Positions 11,201-22,373 of a DNA stretch of 64,000 bases are shown here, piece after piece. How positions within the stretch are numbered: the stretch's first letter is position 1; the number at the start of each line of letters is the position of its first letter. Under the pieces are notes generated by a model that was not told the origin of the DNA, searched no databases, and worked only from the letters and a program-made list of their open reading frames with translations. This DNA is from Anaeramoeba flamelloides. Lineage: Eukaryota; Metamonada; Anaeramoebidae. The stretch covers positions 5,602,501 through 5,666,500 of the forward strand of contig JANTQA010000012.1 of the NCBI GenBank assembly GCA_027625915.1, read 5' to 3'. A program made the position numbers and the translations under genes.

Positions 11201-12588
11201 AATTATGATCGAACGAAACAAGTTACGTAATTCAAAAAATGAAATGAAAACAAAAACTAAAAAGATGAAAAAATGATTTCCATATTTTTAAAAATCAAAA
11301 TTATTTTCAATTTGAACAAAATTATATTATTGTGATTGTTTGAACTGTTTTAACTATGTGGAAAATTTTGAATTTTAGTTAATTTTTTTATTTATTTTTT
11401 ATTGTAAAATTTTGAAATTTTTATTTGACTTAGTGGAGAGGTTATTTAAATGAATTTTTTTAACAGTCTCAAAAAAATCATATTTTTCAATTTTAAAATA
11501 AAATATTTTTTTCAAAAGATATCGCTAAATTAAATTGAAAAAACTGATTTTTTTTCTGTTTTAGTAATATTTTTTTATCATTTTATGTTTTTTTTCCATA
11601 TTTGAGTTTTAATATATATTCCTTGTTTTTTTTTTAAAGCTTTTTTGCCAAAATATTTTATTTTTTTTTTTTTTCAATTTTATTTTTTATTATTTATACA
11701 TTGAAAATAATGTTATTGAATTTTTGGATATTTTCCAAAAATATAAAGAATGAAATAGTTGATGAACAATACGATAAGCAGAATAAAAAAGTGAAAATTC
11801 CAATACCAAAAATCCCAAAAAAAATATCTTGGAAATATTTCAGTATCTTTGAAATTGATGCTGCTGAAGTTGCAAGGCAGATCACGATTAGAGAATACGA
11901 AGTATACCAGCAAATACGGCCAACAGAATTATTAAAACAGTCGTGGAATAAAAAGGCTCTCTGGGGAAGAGCACCAAACGCGCGTTATATGATTGAACGA
12001 TTCAATCAATTTAGTTTTTGGTGTTGTACAATGATCTTAATCACCCAAAAATTAGTGCAAAGGGTTTATGCTGTTGAATATTTCATTACCTTGGGTGAGC
12101 ATCTCCAAAAGCTTAACAACTTTAATTGCTTAATGGGTGTTGTTTCCGCACTTCGATCAAACCCTTTACAAAGATTAAAACATACCTTTGATGATATTTC
12201 AGTCTCTGCTGAGGAAAGTCTAAAAGATCTTGATGAATTATTAAATAGTGAGAACTCTTTTAAAAATTATCGTCAAGCATTAAACATCGCTTATATGGAA
12301 GGCAAAACAGCAATACCATTTTTAGGAATCCATTTAACAGATCTTACATTTTTAGACGATACATCAGATGACGTGAAAAAAAATGGTGAGCCCAACCTTG
12401 AGAAAATGGAAACAATGTCAAAAGCGATAATGAATATTTTAAAATACCAAACTCGATCCTATAAATTAAAAAAAGTCCCTCAATTGCAGGATTATTTTAA
12501 AAATTATCCCGCGAAAGAAGGTGATTCATTATATGACTTATCCTTACAAAGAGAACCAAGAGGCTGTGAATATGAGGAACTTGACTAA
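8248..12588 (+). CDS. Ras guanine-nucleotide exchange factor (RasGEF/CDC25 domain) with long low-complexity N-terminus
   Basis: Exon 1 is 8248-9987 (donor GTAAGATT) and exon 2 is 11749-12588 (acceptor ...ATATAAAG; the AG at 11780-11781 would also keep frame). Both joins are phase 0 and give about 859 residues. Exon 2 holds a CDC25 catalytic domain: IREYEVYQQIRPTELLKQSW (~residues 626-645), the NFN.LM...SALRSNPLQRL helix (~703-723) and the PFLGIHLTDLTFLDD block (~769-783). Such domains expel GDP from Ras-family GTPases at membranes. Exon 1 is low complexity: a charged coiled-coil-like stretch (~100-135), Asn/Thr-rich tracts and five ELDDLLNQ repeats at residues 227, 253, 280, 306 and 353. Residues ~470-580 (KKDCVQEIMIALKVMEPLL... 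) look folded and may be a RasGEF N-terminal module. The 1.76 kb intron is unusually long and filled with repeats; an additional exon there cannot be excluded. Confidence 0.85.
10080..10440 (+). mobile_element. 5'-truncated LINE 3' end inside the RasGEF intron
   Basis: The segment GGAAATTAGGGTACATAGGA plus GAAAAGCAATGTTCTGTCTT, followed by an A-rich tail (10362-10435), matches the 3' ends of the LINE copies ending near 5340 and 39075. The preceding 250 bp carry a Lys-rich open frame that could be the C-terminal tail of the same LINE, but it does not match the other copies closely. The left limit is therefore uncertain. Confidence 0.6.
10490..11630 (+). repeat. ~1 kb dispersed repeat family, copy 1 (in the RasGEF intron)
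   Basis: Near-colinear with 15905-16076 plus 17400-18290. Shared blocks include GGTTTACAACTTTATTAGTT, ATTTTTAACACACYAAAATT, GGTGTGTTAAAAA, AATTGATCGATCAAA, ATTTGACTTAGTGGAGAGGT and TTCAAAAGATATCGCT. Fragments recur at 36600, 49030 and 63390. An inner ~190 bp unit has inverted ends (TTTTTAACACACC ... GGTGTGTTAAAAA). No coding capacity. The copy ends about 120 bp before the second RasGEF exon. Confidence 0.75.
10877..11061 (+). repeat. Hairpin-rich insert in the ~1 kb repeat
   Basis: Flanked by a direct repeat of ATTGGATTTATTGTTAAGGG plus TTAGATGA (10877 and 11034). Contains TTAGATGA-aacc-TCATCTAA, then a nested stem: ACTAAATT / AATTTAGT outside, ACTTCTGATT / AATCAGAAGT inside it, GTATCT / AGATAC at the tip. 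The copy of the parent repeat at 17755 lacks this insert. Related inserts lie at 36476-36612 (inverted) and 63601-63715. Confidence 0.65.
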
Positions 12589-12734
12589 AAAAATATTAAA
12601 TCTTTTTCCTTCTTTTAACGTTTTTTTTTTAATATTTTTTTTTTCTTGTTATCTTTTTATATTTTTTAATCCTTACTTTTTTTATATACTTTTTGATTTT
12701 CAATTCTTTTTTTTTTTGATTCAAAATTTTTTTT

Positions 12735-12905
12735 TTAAGGGACTAGTCTCTATTTTTTTTTGACCAATTTTTAAAAAAGTATTCCTAATCTAGAAATATG
12801 TTTAATATTGAAAATAATCAGGGGTTTTAAAATCTAAGTAATTGTCAAAAAAATTTCTGAATCTCTATTAAATTTAGATAAAAAAAATTTATAGAGATTA
12901 GTCCC
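12735..12905. mobile_element. MITE with GGGACTAGTCTC inverted ends, 171 bp
   Basis: Begins TTAAGGGACTAGTCTCTATT and ends TTTATAGAGATTAGTCCC. Its reverse complement aligns base for base with most of 20266-20445 (blocks CTAAATTTAATAGA, ATTTCTAGAT..GGAAT). Left target TTAA is intact, the right one is not. It lies 150 bp past the RasGEF stop. Confidence 0.75.
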
Positions 12906-15904
12906 ACAACAAAAATTTTTTGATTCAACTCGCATTATTTTTTCTTTTAAATTGAAATTTATTTTATTTTGAATTATTTCCTTATTTTAATATTTTTATT
13001 TTATTAAAAAACTACAAAGAAAAGGATTTTTTTTATATTTGTGCATTTTTCTTTAACTTTCTGTGTTTTTTTTATTATTATTATTTGATAAAGAAATAAA
13101 TATTAAAATATTAAAATGCTGACTATTATTAAAAATTATTCTGTTAAAAAAAAATGATGTGTACGAATTATACAAGTACTTTTTTCAATATAAAAGTATT
13201 TTTTGAAATCTGAATTGGTAAAATTTTGTTTTCAATTACTATTTTATATTGATATATTAAATATTGAATCACCCATTTCAAAAAAAATAGAATTTATCCA
13301 TCATCCAATTTTTGAAAAAAAAACTTATTAATTTGAAATTTTTGATTTTTTTATTTTAGTTCTACTAGAAATGTCATCTCACCAAACCCTTATAAATACA
13401 CCTAAGAAGATATTTATCCAAATAGTTTTACATTTGAGCAAGTTATTCTTACTTTTCTGAAAATAACTCAGTAAATATTGATTAATTTCCCATAAATCAA
13501 AAGGAATCTTCATTAATAATTTGTGGTTGGTGGGTATTTACAATAAATAATAACGAAAAAAAATAAAAAAAATTTTAGTTTTTTGTCAAAATATTTTATT
13601 TTAATCTTTCGATAGAAAATGGCAAGCGCCTTAAATAAAAGAAAATGAATACATTTGCAGTGTATATGAAAAATTCATTTCGAACCTCAATCCATAAGTT
13701 GAATTTTTAATCCAATTTTCTTCTTCTTTACTCTTTATTATTTCGAATCCTAAATGGAAATACTTTATATTTTATTTTTTAAAGGTAATAATTACATCGA
13801 ATTTCTAAATAATTTTTCCCAAAATAATTTAATTCCCATTTTTATTTAATTTTTATAATATATTATTGGCTCAGAAAATATGAATTTTTTATTTTCTTGT
13901 TCTAGAAAAAAGATATTTCGAGTATGTGTTTTAGGTTTTTCTGACAATTGTTTTAATTTGAATTATAAAAAATCAAAATAATTACTGTTACTAAAATAAT
14001 CCATGTAGAATTGATAAAAAGTGTGTTTTAAAAGAAAATACCTGCTTCTTTTTTCTTTAAAACCTATACATCGAATGATCAACGAAATAGAAATTAAATA
14101 ATAAGTAAATAACATATTGGTTTATAAAAGTTCTACGTTTAAAAAAAAAGTATAAAAATGAAGTTTCAAATAAAAACTATATCTGAAAAAATAGAGATAA
14201 TTTTGGATACAATTTTTATTCAGAAAACAAATTGCACTTCTTATTTCTTGAAAGAGTCGACCTGAAAAGATAGTTGAAACCTAACATCAAACGAAAAGCA
14301 AAAATGGTATTGGTTTCTTAAAGTTCTACCAGTATAAAAATAAATTCTAAAAATGAAGGATTAAGGGTCGAGCCATCAAGGTTAAAAATGTTTTTCTGAA
14401 ACCGATTAAAAGTATTTTATAATTTTGATGACGTCATAAATTTATCAAAAACTAAACATTATTTGAAGCTTGATCGATCTTTTCAAAAAGTAACAATCAA
14501 AAAAAGAGTTAATTTTTAGAAAAAAACTACCGAAGGGGCACACTCAATTACCAATTTGAATGGGTGTGATTTATCATTATGAAAACAACTATGTAAATTT
14601 GAATTGTCGATATTTGACGCTTTTTGGGATCTTGATTATTTTTTTTTTCCCTACTCTCAAATGAGTTATTTTTAGTCTACAGAATATAACCAATTATACT
14701 TTCTCAAATATAGAGTTACAATATTTTCACAAATTAGACTAAATGGAATCAAATTGATTGTATACTTAAATAAAACAATTTGTTTTAAATTGAAGATATT
14801 AAACCCTTTTGAAATTTAAAATAAGAAGGAAGTGTTTTTTTTTTATATTGATTTTTTGAAATTGAGAATGCTTTTAAAAATTTTTTTTTTGAATTGAATT
14901 TTTTGTCAATTTTTAAACGTTTTTTTGTTATTCCATTTTTTGCCAATATAGATCCTCTCAAAATTTTTTATTTTTTATTTCAATTTTATCTCTAATTAAT
15001 TGTTTTACAAATTGAAATTTTTGCCAATGAGGATCCGAATAAAAAAAATTTATTTGTTATTTGACTTTTGTTAATCAAAAGAAGGATAATTTCACAATAT
15101 CCTTTTAGGTTTTAAGTCACCCGACGAATATGGGGCAAATAAAGGGTAAATGACTAGACCCGTAAATATAATAGTTTATCTCTCAAAAAATATCAATAAT
15201 TTTCAAAAAAAAAAAAAAAAATGGAAAAATTACTTAAGAATCTTTACAAATTCTTGTAATAATTTCAAGGTTTCTCCAAATATCAATGGGTTTTCCTTCA
15301 ATGTATATATATTAATATAGATATACTATTTTATATTGAATTAAATGCTGAATCAGAACAAGAAGAAAAAAAAAACAGTTTATATTTGTAACATGATTTT
15401 TAGGTTAGGAACGCTTGTAGTTTGACTCAATTGTAAATGTTACATTCGATTCATTAGCCATCTCTTCTTTTGATTCGGGTTGTTACATTTGTTATTTTTG
15501 TTTTTTAATTCCATTAATCTGATTTCTTTTTTTTTTTTTTTATTTTGTTTATTTTTATTTTTAATCTTTCAGGGTTTATTTTGATAAAAAAATATAAAAA
15601 AGTATTTAATTGGAGAAAAAGAGTGAGAGAATAGAGGCAGTGGCATTTTTTTATTATACAAATTAAGATGATAAAGATAAAAATCTTTGAAAACAGATTT
15701 TTGTTAATTGTTTTTTCATTCTTGATTTCAAAAAGTTTATTATGGTGATCTTTCTTGTTTAGTTCTTTAAAATAAAATATTGGCTTATATATAAATATAC
15801 ACTTTCTCTGGTCATTTTTTTTTTTTTTTGGCTTTTTATATTATTAATTCTAAGTCTAATTCTCTTTATTTTTCTATATTCTAAACAAAATTTAATAAAA
15901 AATC
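12906..15904. other. AT-rich intergenic stretch without recognisable gene
   Basis: No convincing frames or RNAs. Around 14120 and 14310 two similar blocks (ATATTGGTTTATAAAAGTTC and its relative GTATTGGTTTCTTAAAGTTC) about 190 bp apart suggest an old tandem duplication. At 14431 there is a palindromic TGACGTCA. Confidence 0.4.
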
Positions 15905-16794
15905 AAACCTGGGAAAATTTTTTCAAAAAACTAAAACTCTAAATTTTGTATCTCTGAAATATACTCATATAATAACAATAATTCTATATAAAAATTTTGA
16001 AAAGGGTTTACAACTTTATTAGTTATTAATGGGAATTGCAAAAAATGAAAATTTTCACTAATATTTATTTATTTATTTAGTGAAAGGGGTAATTAAAGAA
16101 AATTTATTAAATAAAAAAAAATAGAAGAAGAAAAATAATTAATATATAAACTCCCTTTTAAAATCATTGACCGATTAAAAATGAAATTTTGAAGAAATAT
16201 AAACTTTTTTCAAAAATTATGACTCACCTGAAATAATAAATTGAAAAAAAAAAATACCCTTTAGTATTCAAGAACAATTAATAACTAAATCTGATTTTTA
16301 ATTCACTTGTAATTCATTCTAAATTGATTAAAACCTGATATAATAAAAATTAAAAAACAATAAAAACCAAAAACTAAAAAAAAGTTGTGAGTCACAATTT
16401 TTGAAATCAGCATTACCGATTTTTTATTACTGAACTTTCACTGAAAAAAAGTTGAACAACAAGATTTTTAATGAACAATTAAATTCCATTCCAATGACAT
16501 TACATGGTCTCAATTCTCTTAGTGATTATTTGTCTTTTCGAAGATCTCTTTTTTTTGAACAGGATCTTTTTTTTAAAAAAAAAAAAAAAGAAAAGAAAAG
16601 TAAAATTATCAAAAAAAAAAAAAAAGAAAAAGAAAAAGAGAAAAAAAAACAAAAGAAAACAAAAATTTGAAAAAGCAAACTAAAAAATGCAAAATTAGAA
16701 AAAATGATACTGATCAAAAATTTGAAAATATTTTTTTGTTAAGAATACTGGAATAAATCCTCAGAACAACTCCCATTAACATTATAAAGTGTGT

Positions 16795-17280
16795 CAAAAT
16801 TATTGAAAAATAGTTTATTTTTAAAAATTGAAGTTATCTATTATAATAAAAAAAATTTCGATTTTAATATACAGTTCTATACTCAAGAGATATTTATTTT
16901 TTATCTAAAAATAAAAGAAAAACAAGAAAAAAAAACAATTAAAAAAAAAGTGCCATATATTTTGAAAGAAGCATTACATAAAAAATAGAAAATTTAAAAA
17001 ATTAGTAAAACCCTTTATCGATTCTCCTTCCATTTGAATAACTAAATCTAATCTCTTTTTCATATTTAAAACCAATTTTTTCAATAATTCATATGTTAAT
17101 TCTTTCCAATTTTTCATTTTCATTTTCCATTTTAACAAAACATAATTGAAAAAATAAAAAAGAGAAAAAATGATTTATTTTCAAACTTTTCATTTTTTTG
17201 GGGGGGGGACTTCAAAACGATACAAAAGCAATTCAAAATTCAAATGTAACATGGACCATTTATTCTGAAATTAAGTTTAT
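16795..17280 (+). repeat. ~500 bp dispersed repeat, second copy
   Basis: Same sequence as 1880-2385 with scattered differences. Here it carries a nine-base G run at 17203-17211, striking in this AT-rich DNA. Confidence 0.6.
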
Positions 17281-17297
17281 ATAAAAAATAATATTAT

Positions 17298-17384
17298 CAT
17301 TTTCATGACCAAGTAGAAACTATCGGCGTCATGGGTAAACAGGAGGAGCAAAAATCCGATAGAAAGATTATCGATTACAAATAA
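17298..17384 (+). other. G+C-richer coding-like islet, unidentified
   Basis: A short frame reads HFHDQVETIGVMGKQEEQK and ends SDRKIIDYK before TAA at 17382-17384. Its composition and residue mix differ sharply from the repeats on both sides. It could be the last exon of a lost gene, or a captured gene fragment between two repeat copies. No start or splice site supports it as functional. Confidence 0.25.
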
Positions 17385-18290
17385 AAATTTCCTTAATCTG
17401 TAAAATTTTCACTAATATTTTTTTCATTTTTTATTATCAAATTGTTGAAATTTTTATTTGAATTAGTGAAGAGATTATTTGAATCCATTTTTTAAAATAG
17501 TCTAAAAAGAATCCTATTTTTCTATTTTCAACTAAATCCCAATTAAAAATTTTTAACACACTAAAATTCGATTTGTGAAAGAACTAAACTTATTTAATCA
17601 ATTCAAGAAGAAATACCAAATTAGAACAATTCGTTAATTGAAATGTTAAAACTAGTTTATAAATTACAATACTCACAAAAAAATAAATAAATAATTATCA
17701 ATACAAATAAATCGAGGGTGTGTTAAAAATTTTGAGAGAGCAAAACAAAAAAATACATTGGTAAATTTGTTTAAATTCTATTAGGAATATTGATCGATCA
17801 AATGGTTATAAATTACTAATTAATTTTATTTGGGTTCTTCTACTTGAAAAAACTCAACTTTAACATAATATCAATTGTTGAAAAATAAATTGATCTTACA
17901 AAAAAAAGTTATGTATTTCAAAAAATGAAATAAAAACAAAAACTAAAAGATCAAAAAATGATTTTCATATTTTTACAAAAATCAAAAGTATTTCCAATTC
18001 CAATACAATTGTATTATTGTGATTCTTTTAGTGTATTTTAGTTATGTGGAAAATTTTGAATTATAGTTTATTTTCTTTTCATTTTTAATTGTAAAATTTT
18101 GAAATTTTTATTTGACTTAGTGGAGAGGTTATTTGAATTCATTTTTTAAAACAGTCTCAAAAGAATCATATTTTTCAATTTTAAAATAAAATATTTTTTT
18201 CAAAAGATATCGCTATATTAAATTAAAAAACTGATTTTTTTTCTGTTTTTATAATATTTTTTATCATTTTATTTTTTTTTTTCTATGAAT

Positions 18291-19408
18291 GTGATTGAAT
18301 ATTTTTTCCTTTTTTTTTTCTGCAAATGGTTTTAACATTTGGTATTTTTTCTTCTTGTGTTAAATCTAAATTTCATTCAATAACTAATTTCAAAATAAAA
18401 AAATACTCTAAAAATAGGTGTTTGTTGAAAAGGTCGGTAATTTTGAAAAATGGAGTAATCAGATTTTCATGATTTTAATAGCTAGCCTATTCTTAATTAA
18501 ATAACATTATCATAACTTTGAAAAAATAATTTATAACAAATGTATAACTGGAATCAAATATGTACTTTTGGCTAAATATCATTGTCATAATGTATTTTTT
18601 CCTTGTAGTTGTTTGTCTTGATCCAAAACATTATTTAATAAAACTCAAAAATTTAATAAAAAAAAAAACTCTTTAAAAAATTGAAAAATTATAGATTTCA
18701 ACCTTATTTTGGGTTCTTTTTCTTTTCATAAATATACTAGCAAAAGGGATGTTGGTTATAATTTTTCATATCCGATTTTACTCAAATAATCTTTTTTTAG
18801 TATGGTTATTGCAATTAAAATATTCGAAAAAGGGTAAAATCAACTTTCTTCCTTAAATTAATGTTCTAAAACCTTTTCTGTATCAACACTGATTTGGATA
18901 CCTTTACTTTAAGATATAGTTTAAAATTAATATTACTTTTGGAAATTTCTTTCTGTTGGGTGATTTGATGAAATATTCCTGATTTGTTTTTTGTACCCTT
19001 AAGTGAATAAATAAAAATTTCCTGATAATGTTATTCAGATTAGAGATCAATCTATACCTTTTTCTTTCATAAGGTATATTTAAAAAAATGGTTGGTGTAA
19101 GTTATTCTCTAGTTATTGTTCTAAAAGGTTATCATTGAAAAAAACAGAATTAGCAGACTTTGTGAAACAAAAGATATTTAATGATCCTGGTTTTTTATTT
19201 GTTTTAACCTTTCAAGGAGCTTATTCAGTAAAAGATTAAAATGAAAAAATATTTTATTATGTTTTTTTCTGTGAAGAAGTAAAAAAATTATTTTTTGTTT
19301 AGAAAGATTCGGTGAAATTGTCCATCTAGTAAAAAAGAATTAACTTTAAAAATTAAAAACATTTTGATCGACATAGCAACATTAGAAGAAAAAGAAAAAG
19401 AAAAACAC
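18291..19408. other. Intergenic stretch upstream of tRNA-Ser, nothing firm
   Basis: A 50-codon protein-like plus-strand frame (KKTELADFVKQKIFNDPGFL) lies around 19080-19240. It lacks a start and continues nowhere, so it could be chance. No other feature recognised. Confidence 0.3.
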
Positions 19409-19489
19409 GACGAAGGCAGGATTCGAACCTACGCTCCACAAGGGAAACTGATTAGCAGTCAACCGCCTTAACCACTCGGCCACTTCGTC
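19409..19489 (-). tRNA. tRNA-Ser(GCT)
   Basis: Read on the minus strand, 81 nt form a class II cloverleaf. The acceptor stem is GACGAAG / CTTCGTC. The D arm is GGCCGAGTGGTTAAGGC. The anticodon loop CTGCTAA gives anticodon GCT for AGC/AGT serine codons. There is a long variable arm, and a T arm with GGTTCGAATCC. No intron and no encoded CCA. A T-rich minus-strand 3' flank (19375-19408 read in reverse) fits a Pol III terminator. It decodes serine in the cytosol. Confidence 0.97.
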
Positions 19490-20265
19490 AATTATGTACT
19501 ACAGAAAACAATAGGTATTTTAACAATATTTTTCAAGAAATTGTAAAATAATATTAGGCTCTTTTCTAAATTTCTCTCGATCAGATCATTTGTCAAATTA
19601 GATTATTCAAGAACTGGTGATTAGGTCAAATAATAATACAAAAAAAATACAATATTTTTGAATCATCCCAAAATATACATTATTTGAAAAATATCAAAAC
19701 ACTAATATATATAACTTTTCTACAAAAAAATTGTCAAATTGAGATTAAGTCAAAAAATATCTTGAAAATTTGTTTTTTTCATATATTTTTCTAACTATTA
19801 GTCAACTGATCAATGAAGATATATAAATTTGAAACTAGCCAAACTTGATTATTACTTATTGTTAAGATCTTTTAGCCAATTTCAAATAAATTGAAAAATC
19901 ATAGCATCAAAAAATTCAAAAAATTCACTTTTACTAATTGTTTACAATTAAATCTCAAATTTAGAAAATTTGAATAATAATTAAATTTTGGTTTTGTTGA
20001 ATGCTTTGAATTCTATTTTAAGATTAAATAATCAATCTAATTTCCGGACTTTGATTTTGTTTTAAAATTAAAAAAAAAGACATTAAAAAATAACTGAAAA
20101 TGAAGAATATTTATTACTTTTTTACAATTAAAACCTATTTTACAATTGTTATCAGCTTGAGATTTTTTTTCCTGAATAATAGAAACAATTTTTTTTCTTC
20201 TTATACCAATAAAACATATAATCCAGTAATAAATAATAAACTTAAGGTCAAATCAATTTTGAAGG
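19490..20265. other. AT-rich intergenic stretch, nothing recognised
   Basis: An open frame starting at 20100 (ATG in MKNIYYFF) runs into the MITE at 20266 and has no recognisable protein character. No RNA gene seen. Confidence 0.4.
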
Positions 20266-20445
20266 TTAAGAGACTAATCTCGATTAAATTTATTTACCTA
20301 AATTTAATAGATATTGAAAAAAATTTTTACCAATTACTTCGATTTGGAAAACAACAGTTTATTTTGAATATTAAACTTATTTCTAGATAAGGAATCCTTA
20401 TTTAGAAATTGGACAAAAAAAAAATAATAGAGACTAGTCCCTTAA
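20266..20445. mobile_element. MITE of the GGGACTAGTCTC family with TTAA on both sides, 180 bp
   Basis: Left end TTAAGAGACTAATCTCGATT, right end AATAGAGACTAGTCCCTTAA. The TTAA at both edges is the target-site signature known for piggyBac-type and some other cut-and-paste transposons. Internal sequence aligns with the 171 bp relative at 12735-12905 in reverse. No coding capacity. Confidence 0.8.
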
Positions 20446-20727
20446 GATAATCAGATAGTATATTTACTATTACCAAAATTTGGATAAATGCATCGAACTC
20501 TGTATTTATTCAAAAAATCGAATAACTCTATTTTTTACAACATACGAATTTACTCTCTTGTTTTTGAAATTCCAATTGTTTAGCTTACAGTATTTCTAAG
20601 GAGACCATAAAATTTTCAATAAAACACAATTGATTTTTCTATTCTTATTTTACATTTTCAAAAAATTCTGAAATAAGCTTTATTATTCAAAAAAAAAAAT
20701 TAATATTTGAACTATTATTCAAATTTT

Positions 20728-20881
20728 TGGAACTTCAAAAAAAAAAAATTCAAGATACCATGAAACTTAAAAAGATTGTTTAAAAACTGTGAAACTTTAA
20801 AGATCAGTAAATATTGATATTTTTTGTGCTTTTTTGGAACGTTAATTTTTAAGTTTCATGGGATCTTGAATTTTTTTTTTC
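20728..20881. repeat. Foldback hairpin next to the TTAA element
   Basis: ATTCAAGATACCATGAAACT (20749 on) pairs with AAGTTTCATGGGATCTTGAAT (20851 on). A-rich and T-rich flanks extend the stem, and the loop is about 75 nt. Confidence 0.6.
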
Positions 20882-21826
20882 TTAAGGGACTAGTCTCTTT
20901 TAATTTTTTTAGGTAAATTTAATAGAGATTTAGAATTTTTTTGCCAATTACTTAGATTTGAAATCAAAGTTAAAAACTTCTTAGTATAGTAACGAAATCT
21001 CGATAAATGACATTCATTAAATTAAGTTATTGTTTTTATAGAAATAAAAAAAATTTTCCATTTTTTCAACTTTTTTGAAAGTTACTTTTTTTCAACTTTT
21101 CGTAAAAATACAAAAATTAAAAAAAATTGAGCAAGAAAGCAAAACCTTGTTGTTTTTGTGGAAGGCCTACAAAAAATAGTTTGAAAAATAAACCTGAAAA
21201 GGTTTTTTTTTGGATTTGCATGGAAAAACAGTTTGATTCGAAAAAAAAATATGCAATATATGCTTTACTCTTGATAAAAGATTTTCTTTCTTTTCTTGTA
21301 CCATTCTTTTTTTTTCATGAATCTGCTTTTTGAGTATACAATCTTTGGTTTTTATCAAATTTGAAGTTTTTATAAGTATTCCCAAATAATTATTCCAAAA
21401 GTTTTTGTCAGAGTCAGAAAAAATCAAAGAAAAAAATAAGAACTATTTTTTTAAAAAGTAATTATTGATAAAACAAATTGGGTTCTTTATAGAGTCAAAT
21501 TGGATGAACAGAAGTGAAAGAGAAAATATTCACTAGTTTTAAATTATTTTTTCGTTTTTCAAAATGAGAATAAATATTAATTTTAAGAAAATTATTAAAT
21601 CCAAAATTAATCAAAAAAATCTCATCCTTTAAAGATATTTTTTCAAAAAAAAATTTTTTTAAAGTCACTTTTTTTGACGAATTGTAAAATTTTGTAAAAA
21701 CAAGAATTAAAAGTTCTAACATTGAAAAAAACTGTCTACTTTCAATTTCAAGCATATTTTCGTATAATTATTCCTTATTTAGTTATTGGTCAAAAAAAAA
21801 AAAATTAATAGAGACTAGCCCCTTAA
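20882..21826. mobile_element. 945 bp TTAA-flanked element with GGGACTAGTCTC ends
   Basis: Both ends match the short MITEs. The left end is TTAAGGGACTAGTCTCTTTT plus AGGTAAATTTAATAGAGATTT, the right end GGTCAAAAAAAAAAAAATTA plus TAGAGACTAGCCCCTTAA. About 750 bp not present in the short copies fills the middle. That middle has a frame without ATG around 21127-21200 reading KPCCFCGRPTKNSLKNKPEK, a C-x2-C finger-like piece. It might be the remnant of a transposase N-terminus, a gene scrap or chance. Confidence 0.6.
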
Positions 21827-21912
21827 TTAACATAAATTTAAATAATAGCTCAAATATTAAATTTTTTTTTTGAATAATAAAGCTTATTTCAGAATTTTTT
21901 GAAAATGTAAAC

Positions 21913-22373
21913 TAACTGTTGAGAGAAAAATGTTAGACACAGAAAAATAGTTGGACATCAATTTACATTGGGAACATTACTGAAAATGATTTTTAATTTC
22001 TTTTGTTTGTGAAATAACCAAAGATAATAACAATATTCTACTTATTCGAATAAGGATTTATTTAATTCTACTTTTTCAAAATCTTATCTTTTATAATCTA
22101 AAGCAAGTTTAAAAATTTCCATTTTCAGAATTAATAGTAAACTTTACTAAAACTTGTATTTTTGTTAAAATAACAAGATCTACTTTAGTTATCAACCATT
22201 CAAATGAGTATTCCACACATATCACAGATTAATGAACTTGTAACACATTTAAACCTGGATTTATAAAAAATTCACATAGTTATCAATTGGATTTGATTTT
22301 TAATTTCAGTAATGTTCCCAATTAAAAATGGTGTCCAACCATTTTTCTTTGTCCAACATTTTTCTCCCAACCG
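21913..22373. mobile_element. TIR element (GAGAAAAATGTTRGACA ends), ~460 bp
   Basis: 21913-21995 is the inverted copy of 22290-22373. Shared blocks are GAGAAAAATGTTRGACA, AGAAAAATRGTTGGACA and GGGAACATTACTGAAA. The interior has no gene. No other copy seen in the window. Confidence 0.7.

Larger units (their letters stand above)
15905..18290 (+). repeat. ~1 kb dispersed repeat family, copy 2, split
   Basis: The left part 15905-16076 and the right part 17400-18290 match copy 1 at 10490-11630. They are separated by 1.3 kb that includes the ~500 bp repeat of 16795-17280. A short segment (AAAATTTTCACTAATATTT) is present at both edges of the split. The right part contains an internal duplication: 17440-17530 resembles 18090-18180. 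No genes seen in it apart from the islet listed separately. Confidence 0.65.
20640..21905. repeat. Inverted repeat pair enclosing the long MITE relative
   Basis: 20640-20712 and the reverse complement of 21838-21905 are almost identical (AAAAAATTCTGAAATAAGCT, TTATTCAAAAAAAAAA). They bracket a hairpin (20728-20881) and the 945 bp element (20882-21826), and therefore look like the broken halves or ends of an older element. Confidence 0.55.

Noticed and set aside
14431-14438. TGACGTCA palindrome resembling a CRE/ATF site
   Set aside because: Isolated 8-mer in gene-free DNA; no nearby promoter to give it meaning.
16452-16717. Overlapping Lys-rich (+) and Phe-rich (-) frames
   Set aside because: Pure A/T homopolymer translation; nothing protein-like after the first 30 codons.
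20100-20390. 96-codon plus-strand frame starting MKNIYYFF
   Set aside because: Its second half is MITE sequence (20266-20445) and the first half shows no coding signal.
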